Assembly: GCA_964469215.1 (NCBI GenBank)
Contig: CAYXYB010000001.1
Coordinates: 797,704 to 861,703 of the forward strand
Direction: 5' to 3'
Source: SKPS01 sp964469215
Lineage (GTDB): Bacteria; Bacteroidota; Bacteroidia; Bacteroidales; SKPS01
Length of the DNA stretch: 64,000 bases
Shown: piece by piece, positions 16,802 through 25,403 of the stretch
Layout of the letters: every line of letters starts with the position of its first letter
Position numbering within the stretch: the first letter of the stretch is position 1
Translations under genes and position numbers: made by a program
Notes under the pieces: model-generated
The model's database searches: none
Seen by the model: the letters and a program-made list of their open reading frames with translations, nothing else
What the model was told of the DNA's origin: nothing

Positions 16802-17754
16802 TATTTCGGAAGCGCGTATTTTTTAAGATTGCCGGGGATTTCATCATACCATCGAACCCTTTGGGGTGGAAGAAGATGCTGGCCGTTTTTCTTCAGAACA
16901 GTGCCACCTTTAAGCGGATCGAGCAAAATTTCAATGAACTTTTCTGCCCCTTCAGGATTTTTTGATGGAACAGGTATAGTTAAACCATAAACAATAGGCG
17001 ACCCTACCTCACGGTATTTTGATCCCGGCCGGTTTCCAACGGTCTCAAATGCGGCGTTCTTATACACATCGGACAGATCAGGATTGCTGAGGTTCACCTC
17101 GTCAGGGAGTGTTATGAATTGAAAGTTGTGTTGAACAGCGAGTGATTTGTAAATATACAGATAATCAACACTTCGCTTCTGAAGCAAAGCAATCAGGTCG
17201 GCCTCTTTTGGCCTGATGAAGTTGTGATTTTTTGCCTCAAGTTGATCCTTCAGATCCGGAATTTTATAATAATTACCACTAAGAATCATCAGCAGGACTG
17301 CTCTTACACCACAGGGATCTGTATCAGGAGATGAACGGGCAGTTGCCACATCTGATCGGCGCAGAAACTCATACCAGTTTTCTGCAGTGATCTCCCCGGA
17401 GTATTTAGAATCATTGGTATAGGCGATAACCATTTCATTGCCGGCAAAAGGGATGCTGAATTTTGCATGTTCCGGAAACAGAAATGCCTCAATCAACCGG
17501 TCATCTGCAGATATATATAGATCGCAGGGCTTCTTGAGCTCGGTAATCTGGCGTGCCCCATCCTTGCTCCCCCATGATTCTGTAATTACTTTTATGTCAG
17601 GATACTCCTTGTTGAACATTTTTACCACATCCCTCACAACAAGTGACAGACTACCGGCATGGATGATCCTTATTTCATCAGAATAATCTGAGGAGCGGCA
17701 GCCGGATATCAGTAGGGAAAAGATCAGAATAACGATATGTATTAATCTTGTCAT
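16801..17754 (-). CDS. Tungstate/molybdate-binding lipoprotein (WtpA-like)
   Basis: This 317-residue periplasmic solute-binding protein has a lipoprotein signal ending LLISGC (Cys 19), so it is tethered to a membrane. The mature part starts with IRIIHAGSLS, the HAGSL motif of WtpA/ModA-type oxyanion binders. It also has DPCGVRA, near the region that ligands tungstate in archaeal WtpA, and the IPVPSKNPEGAEKFIEILL C-terminal module. WtpA-type proteins bind tungstate and molybdate with very high affinity. The order binding protein, permease, ATPase is typical. A 92-bp gap separates it from the ResB-like gene and holds no recognisable -7 box, so it may belong to the longer operon. Confidence 0.88.
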   Translation of the reverse strand: MTRLIHIVILIFSLLISGCRSSDYSDEIRIIHAGSLSLVVRDVVKMFNKEYPDIKVITESWGSKDGARQITELKKPCDLYISADDRLIEAFLFPEHAKFSIPFAGNEMVIAYTNDSKYSGEITAENWYEFLRRSDVATARSSPDTDPCGVRAVLLMILSGNYYKIPDLKDQLEAKNHNFIRPKEADLIALLQKRSVDYLYIYKSLAVQHNFQFITLPDEVNLSNPDLSDVYKNAAFETVGNRPGSKYREVGSPIVYGLTIPVPSKNPEGAEKFIEILLDPLKGGTVLKKNGQHLLPPQRVRWYDEIPGNLKKYALPK

Positions 17755-17846
17755 TGTAATATATTTGTTTATCTAAGTTTATTAACATTATATCTATATA
17801 CTAAATTGTGTCGCCAGGTATGTAATATTTTTTTAGCGGGTTGAGA

Positions 17847-18701
17847 TCAAACTAATGCATCCGGCTTAATACTAACGGAGGCAGTGCTTAAGCCATTCTC
17901 CTGCAAAAATGGGTTACCCCAGGATATAGCTGTATAAAAAAACAACAAAAAGACAACCAGCGCATAGACAATGATAAACGGCATCAGTACGGGGTTTTTA
18001 GCAACAGTAAGCCTTACTCCAATCCCTGAGTGTTGTCTTTTCAAGGAAAACTGAAAGCTTTCAAGGGTAACCCATATACCATCCGCCCTGAAAGGTTTCA
18101 TATAGTAAGTTTTACCTTCTCCAATCACTTTGCCATGCCGCAAAAGTACTACTTCTGCACAATTCACGCCAATGGAAAAGTTATCTCTGCTGTAACGTAT
18201 TTTGCTCTGGTTTTCAACCCTGCTTTTCAGTAAATCAATGTCATTCTCATAAATAATATCAGTAATAACAACTTGATAACCAGATGGTAGGTCGATAATA
18301 TCGTCTTTGAAAGCTTTGATGTAGCCTTGCTTGAACCCTGCAACAAGACCAGTTGCATGTAGCAGAACAATAGCGATACAGGCAATGTGGAGTGAAAGCA
18401 ATATAATGGTTCTTAAGCTAAAGTTCCTGAATTTTAGTAACCTAAAGAGGGTGAGTACTGTACAAAAGATAAAATTAATACCCAGCAAAGCTGCAAGAAA
18501 ACACAGTATTACAAACCATAAAAACACCAGGGGTTCGTTTGAGGCCTCGTAAATCAGCCAGTCCAGGACAAGCATGTCGTTCATTTCCAGGAATGCCTGT
18601 TTAAAGCCTGCTGATGTCATTGCAGCTCCGGTGATAAGCCAAGCAGATATCGCAACGATTATCCAGAAAGTAAATTTTAATGAGGTGAACAGTTTTATCA
18701 T
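17847..18701 (-). CDS. ResB-like membrane protein (system II cytochrome c biogenesis family)
   Basis: This 284-residue protein has four predicted transmembrane helices (about 7-27, 57-80, 95-118 and 243-263) with a roughly 120-residue periplasmic domain between helices three and four. The opening SLKFTFWIIVAISAWLITG and the GINFIFCTVLTLFRLLK helix pattern match ResB/Ccs1. It is shorter than classical ResB (over 450 residues). ResB works with CcsA to move heme and ligate it to apocytochrome c. Here the partner gene lies immediately upstream, but no CxxCH protein is encoded nearby, so a different cargo or a distant cytochrome is possible. Confidence 0.75.
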   Translation of the reverse strand: MIKLFTSLKFTFWIIVAISAWLITGAAMTSAGFKQAFLEMNDMLVLDWLIYEASNEPLVFLWFVILCFLAALLGINFIFCTVLTLFRLLKFRNFSLRTIILLSLHIACIAIVLLHATGLVAGFKQGYIKAFKDDIIDLPSGYQVVITDIIYENDIDLLKSRVENQSKIRYSRDNFSIGVNCAEVVLLRHGKVIGEGKTYYMKPFRADGIWVTLESFQFSLKRQHSGIGVRLTVAKNPVLMPFIIVYALVVFLLFFYTAISWGNPFLQENGLSTASVSIKPDALV

Positions 18702-18713
18702 GTATAATATAGT

Positions 18714-19451
18714 TTAGTATATATATAGAATTAATATCACCAGCAGAGGTGCTGCAGAAAGAAGCAGTGTATTATGGTAGAGTTTTGTCCATTTCGGTGG
18801 TATGTGGAGTGCTAACATTGAAAGAATAAACATTGCTCCTGAGATAAAGAATCCTCCGCTCCAGCGCCAAGGATCTCCCCATCCATAAAGAGCCCAGATA
18901 GAGCCGGATAGCTCCCCTGCAATTAAAAATGCTCCTCCCAGTAATGTGAGATTTCTTCCAAGCCTGTATGAAAGTTTAAGATTTTTTGTCTCCTTATTCA
19001 ATATCAAGAGATTGACATATTCGCTTACCGACAATACAAAAAGGGCAATCGCTATTTTCCTGCAATAGAAGAACAGCATCACATCCCATCTCCCGTAAAT
19101 CAGATAATCATCCGAAACTGTCATATTTCCACGCATTGCAAAAGCCATCAGAGCCAGGGTAAACACGGGAAGAAGCAAATTTTCCGGTAATCTTGCATTA
19201 AATATCACATTTCTCAGAAATCCAAGGGTAATCAGGATCATTCCGATAGCCTGATACTTTTCGAAGTCACCCGATACCGGCAGGTGTCCGGAAGCTAAGG
19301 TTAAAAGAACAAAAGAATTAATAGATCCTAATAAAGAAATACTCCACAAAATGTTACCTATAACTTTTCCCGGCATCAATGTGAATACAATAACCAAAAA
19401 TATTAGTCCGAGGTTGGCAAAATAAAATGTGGTCAACATCTGATTACCCAT
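18714..19451 (-). CDS. CcsA/CcmC-like cytochrome c assembly membrane protein
   Basis: This 245-residue polytopic protein has about seven to eight helices. SGHLPVSGDFEKYQ resembles the conserved GxxPLSNLYES segment of CcsA. WALYGWGDPWRWSG resembles the tryptophan-rich WWD heme-handling loop, although it is not the canonical WxWD sequence. Histidines that could act as heme ligands lie near both segments and in LALHIPPKW. It sits between the tandem-domain protein and the ResB-like protein with gaps of only 4 and 12 bases, so the CcsA-ResB pair is co-transcribed. Confidence 0.75.
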   Translation of the reverse strand: MGNQMLTTFYFANLGLIFLVIVFTLMPGKVIGNILWSISLLGSINSFVLLTLASGHLPVSGDFEKYQAIGMILITLGFLRNVIFNARLPENLLLPVFTLALMAFAMRGNMTVSDDYLIYGRWDVMLFFYCRKIAIALFVLSVSEYVNLLILNKETKNLKLSYRLGRNLTLLGGAFLIAGELSGSIWALYGWGDPWRWSGGFFISGAMFILSMLALHIPPKWTKLYHNTLLLSAAPLLVILILYIY

Positions 19452-19455
19452 CAGT

Positions 19456-20523
19456 TTAAATGGATTTAGTTAAGTAAATTATCCTTGATAGTCCTTTTAC
19501 TGCTCTGTCGGAAAAAAAATCACAAGATGGAAAAACCCTGAATTTGCCTGATTTTTTATCTTCAGGGTTAAACAGAAGTAATGTGTATTCCTGGTCATTT
19601 CTGTTGATGAGCTCACTTAGTGAAAACACGGCACGGTATCCATCATCTGACAGGAAGATTATTAATCCTTCTGAAAGCGCTGTTGAGTTGAGGTGGATAC
19701 TATGTTCAAGGAGGTGTTTGATATTGTAACCGGTGAAAGGATCGAGGGTGTGAAGTCCCCGCCCTTTTCCATAAAATGCAGTATGAAGGGTGAGGGGGAC
19801 AAACCCCTCAGGGAGGTTGAAAAGGGAGTCAGTGATCACTCCGTTGTTTTCGAATATGCAGAAATCCTTTTCGAGTGGAAACTTTCCCTTTTCGATTATA
19901 TGTTCTATGCCAGCTGAACGGATCACTATCCGCACCGGATTGCTGATGTTTCTGGAGGTGATGAGGTCATTTGAGACAACAACACAGCCATATTCCGGCA
20001 GGGGCCATCTTTCGCCGGTTTTTTCCGGTATAATGCGCATCACCTTCTCTGCTATGATAATCTGCCCCTGTTTGTTTGGATAATATATCTCACCCCAGCT
20101 TATTACCACACGTTGGCCTTCAGCATTGAAGATCTCTATATAAAGATCGGTTAAGGGGGGAAAATCATTGGCATTGTTCTTTTTAAGGATGAAAGGATTA
20201 AGGATGTCTGCCAGTGAATAGCCATCATACCTATACGCTCCGACAAAGGCTGGTTTTCCATCCGCCCCCAATGTCGTTTCCTTAACAATAACACTATGAA
20301 CCGGCAGGTTGTCGAATTTTATATATCCCGGATTTTCAATTTCTCCTTCAACATAGATCTTTGACATCTTTAGGTTATGAAGAGTGTCATTGTCGAAGAA
20401 TGAATTTGTAACCGCAGACGGTTGCTGTCCCAAACACCAGTGTGACAGGATGACTGAAATGATTAAGGTAGTGCACCTATAAAAAACAGAATTTTTCATG
20501 GAAAGAGAATTGGATTTATTCAT
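19456..20523 (-). CDS. Secreted protein with two tandem domains resembling the molybdopterin (sulfite-oxidase) fold
   Basis: A signal peptide (cleavage near SHWCLGQQ) precedes about 330 residues in two similar halves. Half one holds GYSLADIL with LYIEIFNAEGQRVVISWGEI. Half two holds GYNIKHLLE with LIIFLSDDGYRAVFSLSELI. The pattern hydrophobic-DGY-L-x-DIL, then S-x-DGY-R-V-x-S-x-x-E-L, and PEYGCVVVSND followed by SRNISNPVRIVI resemble oxidoreductase molybdopterin-binding domains. The catalytic arginine/cysteine pattern of true sulfite oxidases is not apparent, so this may be a binding rather than a catalytic protein. The start overlaps the receptor stop by 8 bases. A second possible ATG lies 8 codons in. 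Confidence 0.6.
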   Translation of the reverse strand: MNKSNSLSMKNSVFYRCTTLIISVILSHWCLGQQPSAVTNSFFDNDTLHNLKMSKIYVEGEIENPGYIKFDNLPVHSVIVKETTLGADGKPAFVGAYRYDGYSLADILNPFILKKNNANDFPPLTDLYIEIFNAEGQRVVISWGEIYYPNKQGQIIIAEKVMRIIPEKTGERWPLPEYGCVVVSNDLITSRNISNPVRIVIRSAGIEHIIEKGKFPLEKDFCIFENNGVITDSLFNLPEGFVPLTLHTAFYGKGRGLHTLDPFTGYNIKHLLEHSIHLNSTALSEGLIIFLSDDGYRAVFSLSELINRNDQEYTLLLFNPEDKKSGKFRVFPSCDFFSDRAVKGLSRIIYLTKSI

Positions 20524-22870
20524 AGTTGCTTTTTCTTCTTGTTAAGGTGTAGCGAAGTTTCAGGAATAACATTCTGCCGGGAGAAAGATATCCGCGGCTA
20601 TTGATATAGATTGCATTCAAAATGTTTTCAACATCGATTGAAGCTTCCAGGTTCCCGAATGTTCTGAGGGCTTTGGCGTCTAATGTAAAAAATGGTTCGT
20701 AATGGCTGGCAAGAAGGTAGACATTGTCGAATCCGTTATCATCCCTGATCCACTGCCGGCCTGTGTACTTGCCACTAACGGAAATATCCACCCATCTGGA
20801 TCTGACATTAATACCTGCTGTAAAGCTGTGATCTGGAATATTGGTAAGGTATTTACCGGTGAGATCAGGGTCTGCCTTTGTTCTGGGGTTAAAGGCGTCT
20901 ATTACAGCCTTGTTGAAGGTGTAGTTGCCATACAATCTCAACCCCCTTTTAAAAGGGATTGAAAACTCTGTTTCAACACCATAAATATTCACTTTGCTTA
21001 TGTTAGATGTTTGATAAACCGGTGCGATAGTGTATCCAAGATTAACGGAATCACCGTTGGAGAGCAGATGCATGAACTGGTCTCCAAGAGTGTAAAACAT
21101 TGAAATTCCGGTGTTGATAAATCCAAATAGAGACTGATCAATTCCTGCTTCAATATTATAAATGTTTTCTGGCCTTAGTGCTGGATTTGCCATCCTCAAT
21201 CCCAAGGTTGTTCTTGTTGACCTGCAGAGGTCATCCAGTACGGGTGCCCTGAAACCCCTGGCCAGGGTGAAATAAGTACGGGTTTGTTTAAAAGGTTTGT
21301 ACTGAATTATCAGCTTAGGGTTAAGTGAGTGCCAGAATACAGTATTAATGCCTCCAAACTGAAAATCAGTGAAATATTCGATGGAATAAGAAGGATGTTT
21401 AATAGAAAATGAAGCATCATGGAACCTGGCATAATCATATCTGAGGCCGGCAACGAGCTTCCATTTTGGATTTTTCATGATCCGGCTGAATTGAAGAAAC
21501 AAAGCGTATATGTCAAGAGTTCCATTGTTGGATATAATATCTGTGCTTGTATAATAAATATCTGAAGCTTTAACTTTTCCGATTCTTGACTCTGCACCTG
21601 TGATTAATTCATTCCTTTCTGTTAATTTCTTCTCGAAAACCATTCTGCACCCTATATCATCCCGCTTTGAATCCACCTCATATAATTTGTATTCTCCATC
21701 ACTGTAATATTCATTAAGCCTGAAATAGTTTTCACGAGAGGAATAGACAACCAGATTTGATTTCCAACCTTTTATGTCACCAAAATACCTAAAATTGTGT
21801 TGCCATGTGTGCCTTGTGGTATTCGATCCTGCACTTTCATATATCCTGGTGCCTCTTCCTCTTATATCTTCAAAAAAGTTAACAGATAGTTCCAGGGAAC
21901 CATTGTTTTTCAACTTTATGCCTGTGGTTGCTCCGGCAAACTTTTCATTTAGATAAACCGGCACCACAATGGAATCATTTTCGAGAATAATTTCCTTCGG
22001 AGTGTTAATATAACCATCACTATTGCGGTAGTGAAAGAAAGCTTTCCAGTAATAACGGCTTGAATCAAAACCACCCTGACAGAGAATTTTTCCTTCTGAT
22101 GTGTTGAAGGTGCCATACGACAGTGATGCTTTGGCAGAGAAAGATCCATCAGGGGGTGTAGATAGGATATTTATCACTCCACCCATGGCATTTGAACCAA
22201 ACAAGGCGGATCCCGGTCCTTTGATGATTTCAAGGTTCGCTATCAAGTCCTTATCAATGATATTCCAGTTCACACTTCCACCATCGCTTTTGTTTGCAGG
22301 TATTCCATCTATAATCACCAATGTGCCGGTCTGACCTTTGGCTATTCCCCTTATGTTGACATCAGAAGAGGAAAATATTCCCGATTCGCTGCTGATATGA
22401 ATTCCAGGGATACTTCCAAGGAGCGCCTGAGTTGAAATTGCCGGTGTTACAGCTATCTCTTCGATACTTATTCTATGGCTTCTCAAAGGAAGATCCAGCA
22501 ACCCGGGTACAGAATTGACTTCACCTGTAATAATAACACCGGGCATCTTCACTGTAAGAGGAACAAGTTTGACATCCATTACCACGACTTTTTGTTTTGA
22601 GTTGGTCGTTACAGTTAAGACTCTTGTTTCATAACTAACGTGACTAACAGTGATTGTATGTTCACCGGTCGGAAGATCAGGCAACTCATAAAACCCTCCT
22701 TTACCTGAAAATGTTCCTCTGTTTAAAGATAGAATTACAATATTTGCTAAAGGGACATAGTTGCCCTCATTATCCTTAACGACACCAGTAAGTTTTGTTT
22801 GCCCTTGAGCATAACCGGCTACAGTTAAAAAACAAAGGAGTAGCAAGATATGGCTTATAACGTTAAACAT
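20516..22870 (-). CDS. TonB-dependent outer-membrane receptor
   Basis: This 784-residue protein has a signal peptide (cleavage near AGYAQGQ), then a carboxypeptidase-regulatory-like domain (KLTGVVKDNEGNYVPLANIVI). The plug domain (about 120-235) contains GIHISSESG, NIRGIAKGQ and the IEIIKGPGSALFGSNAMGGVINI motif. A 22-strand-type barrel closes with LFLKLRYTLTR. There is no SusD partner, so it belongs to the cofactor/metal receptor type rather than the glycan type. It heads the tightly packed receptor / tandem-domain / CcsA / ResB run. The substrate is unknown. The downstream WtpABC genes suggest an oxyanion or metal complex. Confidence 0.93.
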   Translation of the reverse strand: MFNVISHILLLLCFLTVAGYAQGQTKLTGVVKDNEGNYVPLANIVILSLNRGTFSGKGGFYELPDLPTGEHTITVSHVSYETRVLTVTTNSKQKVVVMDVKLVPLTVKMPGVIITGEVNSVPGLLDLPLRSHRISIEEIAVTPAISTQALLGSIPGIHISSESGIFSSSDVNIRGIAKGQTGTLVIIDGIPANKSDGGSVNWNIIDKDLIANLEIIKGPGSALFGSNAMGGVINILSTPPDGSFSAKASLSYGTFNTSEGKILCQGGFDSSRYYWKAFFHYRNSDGYINTPKEIILENDSIVVPVYLNEKFAGATTGIKLKNNGSLELSVNFFEDIRGRGTRIYESAGSNTTRHTWQHNFRYFGDIKGWKSNLVVYSSRENYFRLNEYYSDGEYKLYEVDSKRDDIGCRMVFEKKLTERNELITGAESRIGKVKASDIYYTSTDIISNNGTLDIYALFLQFSRIMKNPKWKLVAGLRYDYARFHDASFSIKHPSYSIEYFTDFQFGGINTVFWHSLNPKLIIQYKPFKQTRTYFTLARGFRAPVLDDLCRSTRTTLGLRMANPALRPENIYNIEAGIDQSLFGFINTGISMFYTLGDQFMHLLSNGDSVNLGYTIAPVYQTSNISKVNIYGVETEFSIPFKRGLRLYGNYTFNKAVIDAFNPRTKADPDLTGKYLTNIPDHSFTAGINVRSRWVDISVSGKYTGRQWIRDDNGFDNVYLLASHYEPFFTLDAKALRTFGNLEASIDVENILNAIYINSRGYLSPGRMLFLKLRYTLTRRKSNYE

Positions 22871-22929
22871 CAGGGGAATGTTGATTTTTTTGTCGTCCTA
22901 ATTTGTGTATCAGTTTATTTGGATCGACA

Positions 22930-22955
22930 GGATTAGCCCGGCTCGGGCAATATCC
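22930..22955 (-). promoter_or_regulatory. GC-rich hairpin in the leader before the TonB receptor gene
   Basis: On the minus strand GGATATTGCCCG, loop AGC, then CGGGCTAATCC form a stem with one bulge and one mismatch. No U tract follows, so it is more likely an mRNA-processing or regulatory hairpin than a terminator. It lies between the type IX-secreted gene and the receptor gene. Confidence 0.4.
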
Positions 22956-22996
22956 AATCACTGTTATAACGATGGTCTTCAGAGGAATAATCTTTA

Positions 22997-23866
22997 CTAT
23001 CTCCGGATAAAGATCTTTCTTCTGATTATCTGGTTGTCATTTGAAGGGATAATTGAAAGAATGTAGATACCTGACTTCAGATGACCCACCTGGAGGCTAA
23101 GCTCAGAATTGTTTACAGCTGTTTTCAGAACAAGAGATCCTGATGCGTCATGTAACTGCAGATGATTTGTTTCAATCCCCAATGAGATGTTGATAAATTC
23201 CGAAGCAGGATTGGGAGAGATTTTTATTCTGCTGTCGTAGAGAACTGTTTCGATTCCGGTTGAAGATATTCCTGTGACCATAATATCATCGATCATAGAA
23301 ATGCCGCCCGGAAGAACAGGGTTGCCATCTGTACCCTCATTTGATGTAACCATCCAGTTTACATACACTGAAGTTGAACCGGGATTATCGAGCGAAGCAG
23401 GCAATGGCAGGCCATTCACCACACCTGTGGTCCAGTCACTGGCAACAGTGATGCTTCCGCCGGTAACATCAACATATGATTGATTACTTAATCTTGTCTG
23501 CACTTTCCAGTATTTTGGGCCGGGAGCAGCAGCATCTGAAGATTGTACAGAGTAAAGTTTGAAACTGCTGTAACCGTCAGCCTTGAATTTGATTGTCCAG
23601 AATTTATTGTCAGCACCATTATCCCAGTCCTTAGTGGATGCTGCGAAATCAGTCGCTCCATTAACGTACGCAAGTGTCCTGACAGAGCCGGCTGTGTCTT
23701 CAGCCCTCAAAGTATAGCTATGGTTGCTGGCAAGGCCAAGGTTTGCACTGAAGGTAGAATTTGTGGTGTCTGAAAAATCCCACCCAGTGATCGTATCCGA
23801 CTGAGCAATAAGCGTGTGGGATAAAACAATAAGAAATGCCGAAAAAATGTAAAGAATACTTTTCAT
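22997..23866 (-). CDS. Type IX-secreted protein with C-terminal type A sorting domain
   Basis: This 289-residue protein has a signal peptide (cleavage near TLIAQ) and an N-terminal beta-sandwich-like domain of about 190 residues, rich in Ser, Thr, Asp and Gly (ITGWDFSDTTNSTF at the start, SMIDDIMVTG at the end). The last 75 residues (ISPNPASEFINISL, then GIYILSI and IRRKIFIR) are the type A sorting domain that sends cargo through the type IX system to the cell surface. The N-terminal domain has the look of a jelly-roll seen in surface proteins. I cannot assign a function. It lies 36 bases after the lipoprotein gene in the operon leading to the TonB receptor. Confidence 0.85.
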   Translation of the reverse strand: MKSILYIFSAFLIVLSHTLIAQSDTITGWDFSDTTNSTFSANLGLASNHSYTLRAEDTAGSVRTLAYVNGATDFAASTKDWDNGADNKFWTIKFKADGYSSFKLYSVQSSDAAAPGPKYWKVQTRLSNQSYVDVTGGSITVASDWTTGVVNGLPLPASLDNPGSTSVYVNWMVTSNEGTDGNPVLPGGISMIDDIMVTGISSTGIETVLYDSRIKISPNPASEFINISLGIETNHLQLHDASGSLVLKTAVNNSELSLQVGHLKSGIYILSIIPSNDNQIIRRKIFIRR

Positions 23867-23903
23867 AGTTTTAAAATTTTAAAAGTGATTAAAAATTTGG
23901 ATG

Positions 23904-24833
23904 TTATAATTGAATTTTCATCGAAAATGTTATAGAACCTGTACTGACTGTGTCTGCTTTTTCAACCTTGATAATTCCGGTTTTGCCCGCTGCTGTCTGG
24001 AAAGGGATAAAGGTTCCTGGTGCAGCCCATTTGTATTTCTTTTTACCCCACACATTATCGTAAGAAACAATAAGCAGGCTGTCGTTGTGTACCTGCTCCC
24101 AGGAGGCCTGAGTCACACCGTTTATTGCCCTGATATCCCATTTGGTATAATTTCTTGTTTGCCAGTTACAGAGAGTGGGGTAGTAGGTTGTGTATAACAA
24201 ACCCGAGCAATTGGGCTCCTCCCCTGGGGAGGAAAAAGTGGGTGATGGCTTGAGAATACCCTGGTCATCACTATAGTTAAAATAAACCAGAACATCAACA
24301 AGATCCTGAAACAGAGCTGCTGAATCACTAAAATAGATCTTGCCTGCTGAGGGGAGGAAAAAGTTGCCGGTCTGAATGTTATCCTGGTATCCGAGTTGTA
24401 TGTTGTAATATTCCAGAATACCTCCAAACTTTGAAAGAGGGTCTTTATAGATTACCAAAGAAACTGATGCCTCCTTCCTGTTTCTGTCCATAACCCCAAG
24501 CACCCATTCCACCCTGTCTTCAACACTCTGATAAAAGGTAAAGTCTTTAACAAAACCTGTACTGTTTAAACCGGAATCAAGAACTGTTTTGATACCACCC
24601 TGGAAATGTTTCTTTATGGTGAAGTTCGTGATATTGGCATCTTCACCAATCACTTCCACTCTGAACTTTAATGGTCTTCCGATCTCCAGAGTGTCGCCAT
24701 TTTTGGTGAACCCTTCATCAATAATAAGCTTAATAGATGGGGTTGTTATGTTATTGGCATCTTTACAATGAAATCCCGAAATTGCAATCAAAAGGAGCAA
24801 AATACAGATCAGCAGGTCTGAAAATTTTTTCAT
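23904..24833 (-). CDS. Putative lipoprotein, first gene of the receptor/transporter operon
   Basis: This 309-residue protein starts at MKKFSDLLICILLLLIAISG, a hydrophobic signal followed by a cysteine (FHCKD) that could be lipidated, although the -1 His is unusual. The rest is soluble and beta-rich with a GEEPNCSGLLYTTYYPTLCNW segment that may form a disulfide. I recognise no family. I rejected an upstream in-frame start 20 codons earlier, because the short form begins at the signal peptide and lies 24 bases after the predicted transcription start. A consensus promoter precedes it, making it the first gene of the nine-gene run. Confidence 0.75.
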   Translation of the reverse strand: MKKFSDLLICILLLLIAISGFHCKDANNITTPSIKLIIDEGFTKNGDTLEIGRPLKFRVEVIGEDANITNFTIKKHFQGGIKTVLDSGLNSTGFVKDFTFYQSVEDRVEWVLGVMDRNRKEASVSLVIYKDPLSKFGGILEYYNIQLGYQDNIQTGNFFLPSAGKIYFSDSAALFQDLVDVLVYFNYSDDQGILKPSPTFSSPGEEPNCSGLLYTTYYPTLCNWQTRNYTKWDIRAINGVTQASWEQVHNDSLLIVSYDNVWGKKKYKWAAPGTFIPFQTAAGKTGIIKVEKADTVSTGSITFSMKIQL

Positions 24834-24862
24834 CGTGTGTTTATTAACTTTAAAATCGATAT

Positions 24863-24894
24863 GCAAAAGTAAACATAACGGGTATATTTTCAAA
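24863..24894 (-). promoter_or_regulatory. Consensus promoter of the nine-gene minus-strand operon (TTTG-N19-TACTTTTGC)
   Basis: On the minus strand TTTG (24894-24891), exactly 19 bases, then TACTTTTGC (24871-24863). The start should be near 24860. I found no other full promoter on the minus strand between here and 14935, which supports one long transcript. Confidence 0.75.
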
Positions 24895-24935
24895 AATTAT
24901 TTTCAAAAAAGTATTGCATCATAATAATCCGATGT

Positions 24936-24967
24936 TTTGTAGAAACAAAAAAAGTGTGTAATTTTGC
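24936..24967 (+). promoter_or_regulatory. Ribosomal protein operon promoter (TTTG-N19-TAATTTTGC)
   Basis: TTTG (24936-24939), 19 bases, then TAATTTTGC (24959-24967) form a full Bacteroidota promoter. The predicted leader of rpsF is about 50 bases. It is close to, and diverges from, the promoter of the lipoprotein operon. Confidence 0.8.
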
Positions 24968-25018
24968 CGTCCGTTTATTTAGCGGCTAATAAGTATTAAC
25001 TAATTAAAAACAAATCAG

Positions 25019-25378
25019 ATGATTAACAGGTATGAAACCGTTTTCATTTTAACTCCCGTTTTGTCTGAAGACCAGATGAAGGAAGCGGTAAAGAAGTTCT
25101 CTGATTTGCTCACTTCAAAGGGGGCAAAGATATTATTCGAGGACCACTGGGGGTTGCGCAAGCTGGCATATCCGATACAAAAGAAATCGACCGGCTTTTA
25201 CCATCTTATCGAATTCGAAGCAGAGGGATCTTTGATAGAGGATCTCGAAGTCGCTTTCCGTCGTGACGAACGGGTGATCCGTTTTCTCACGATTGTTCTC
25301 GACAAGCATGCAATTGCTTATAATGAGAAGAAGCGCAGTAACAAAAAGCAGCCTGAGGTGGCCGCAGAAGAAGTTTAA
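25019..25378 (+). CDS. rpsF: Small ribosomal subunit protein bS6
   Basis: This 119-residue S6 opens with the typical MINRYETVFILTPVLSEDQ and has the SKGAKILFEDHWGLRKLAYPI core and the RVIRFLTIVLDKHA strand. A charged lysine-rich tail ends in AAEEV. It heads the rpsF-rpsR-rplI operon behind a consensus promoter. S6 pairs with S18 on the platform of the 30S subunit. Confidence 0.98.
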   Translation: MINRYETVFILTPVLSEDQMKEAVKKFSDLLTSKGAKILFEDHWGLRKLAYPIQKKSTGFYHLIEFEAEGSLIEDLEVAFRRDERVIRFLTIVLDKHAIAYNEKKRSNKKQPEVAAEEV

Positions 25379-25403
25379 TGTGTAACCCTTAAAGAGATTA
25401 ATC

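Noticed and set aside
19456..20523. Calling the tandem-domain protein an active sulfite-oxidase-type enzyme
   Set aside because: The conserved catalytic arginine and cysteine arrangement is not evident, so only fold resemblance is claimed.
22871..22996. Cobalamin or molybdenum-cofactor riboswitch before the TonB receptor
   Set aside because: No cobalamin-box or Moco-motif sequence is present. Only a simple hairpin is visible.
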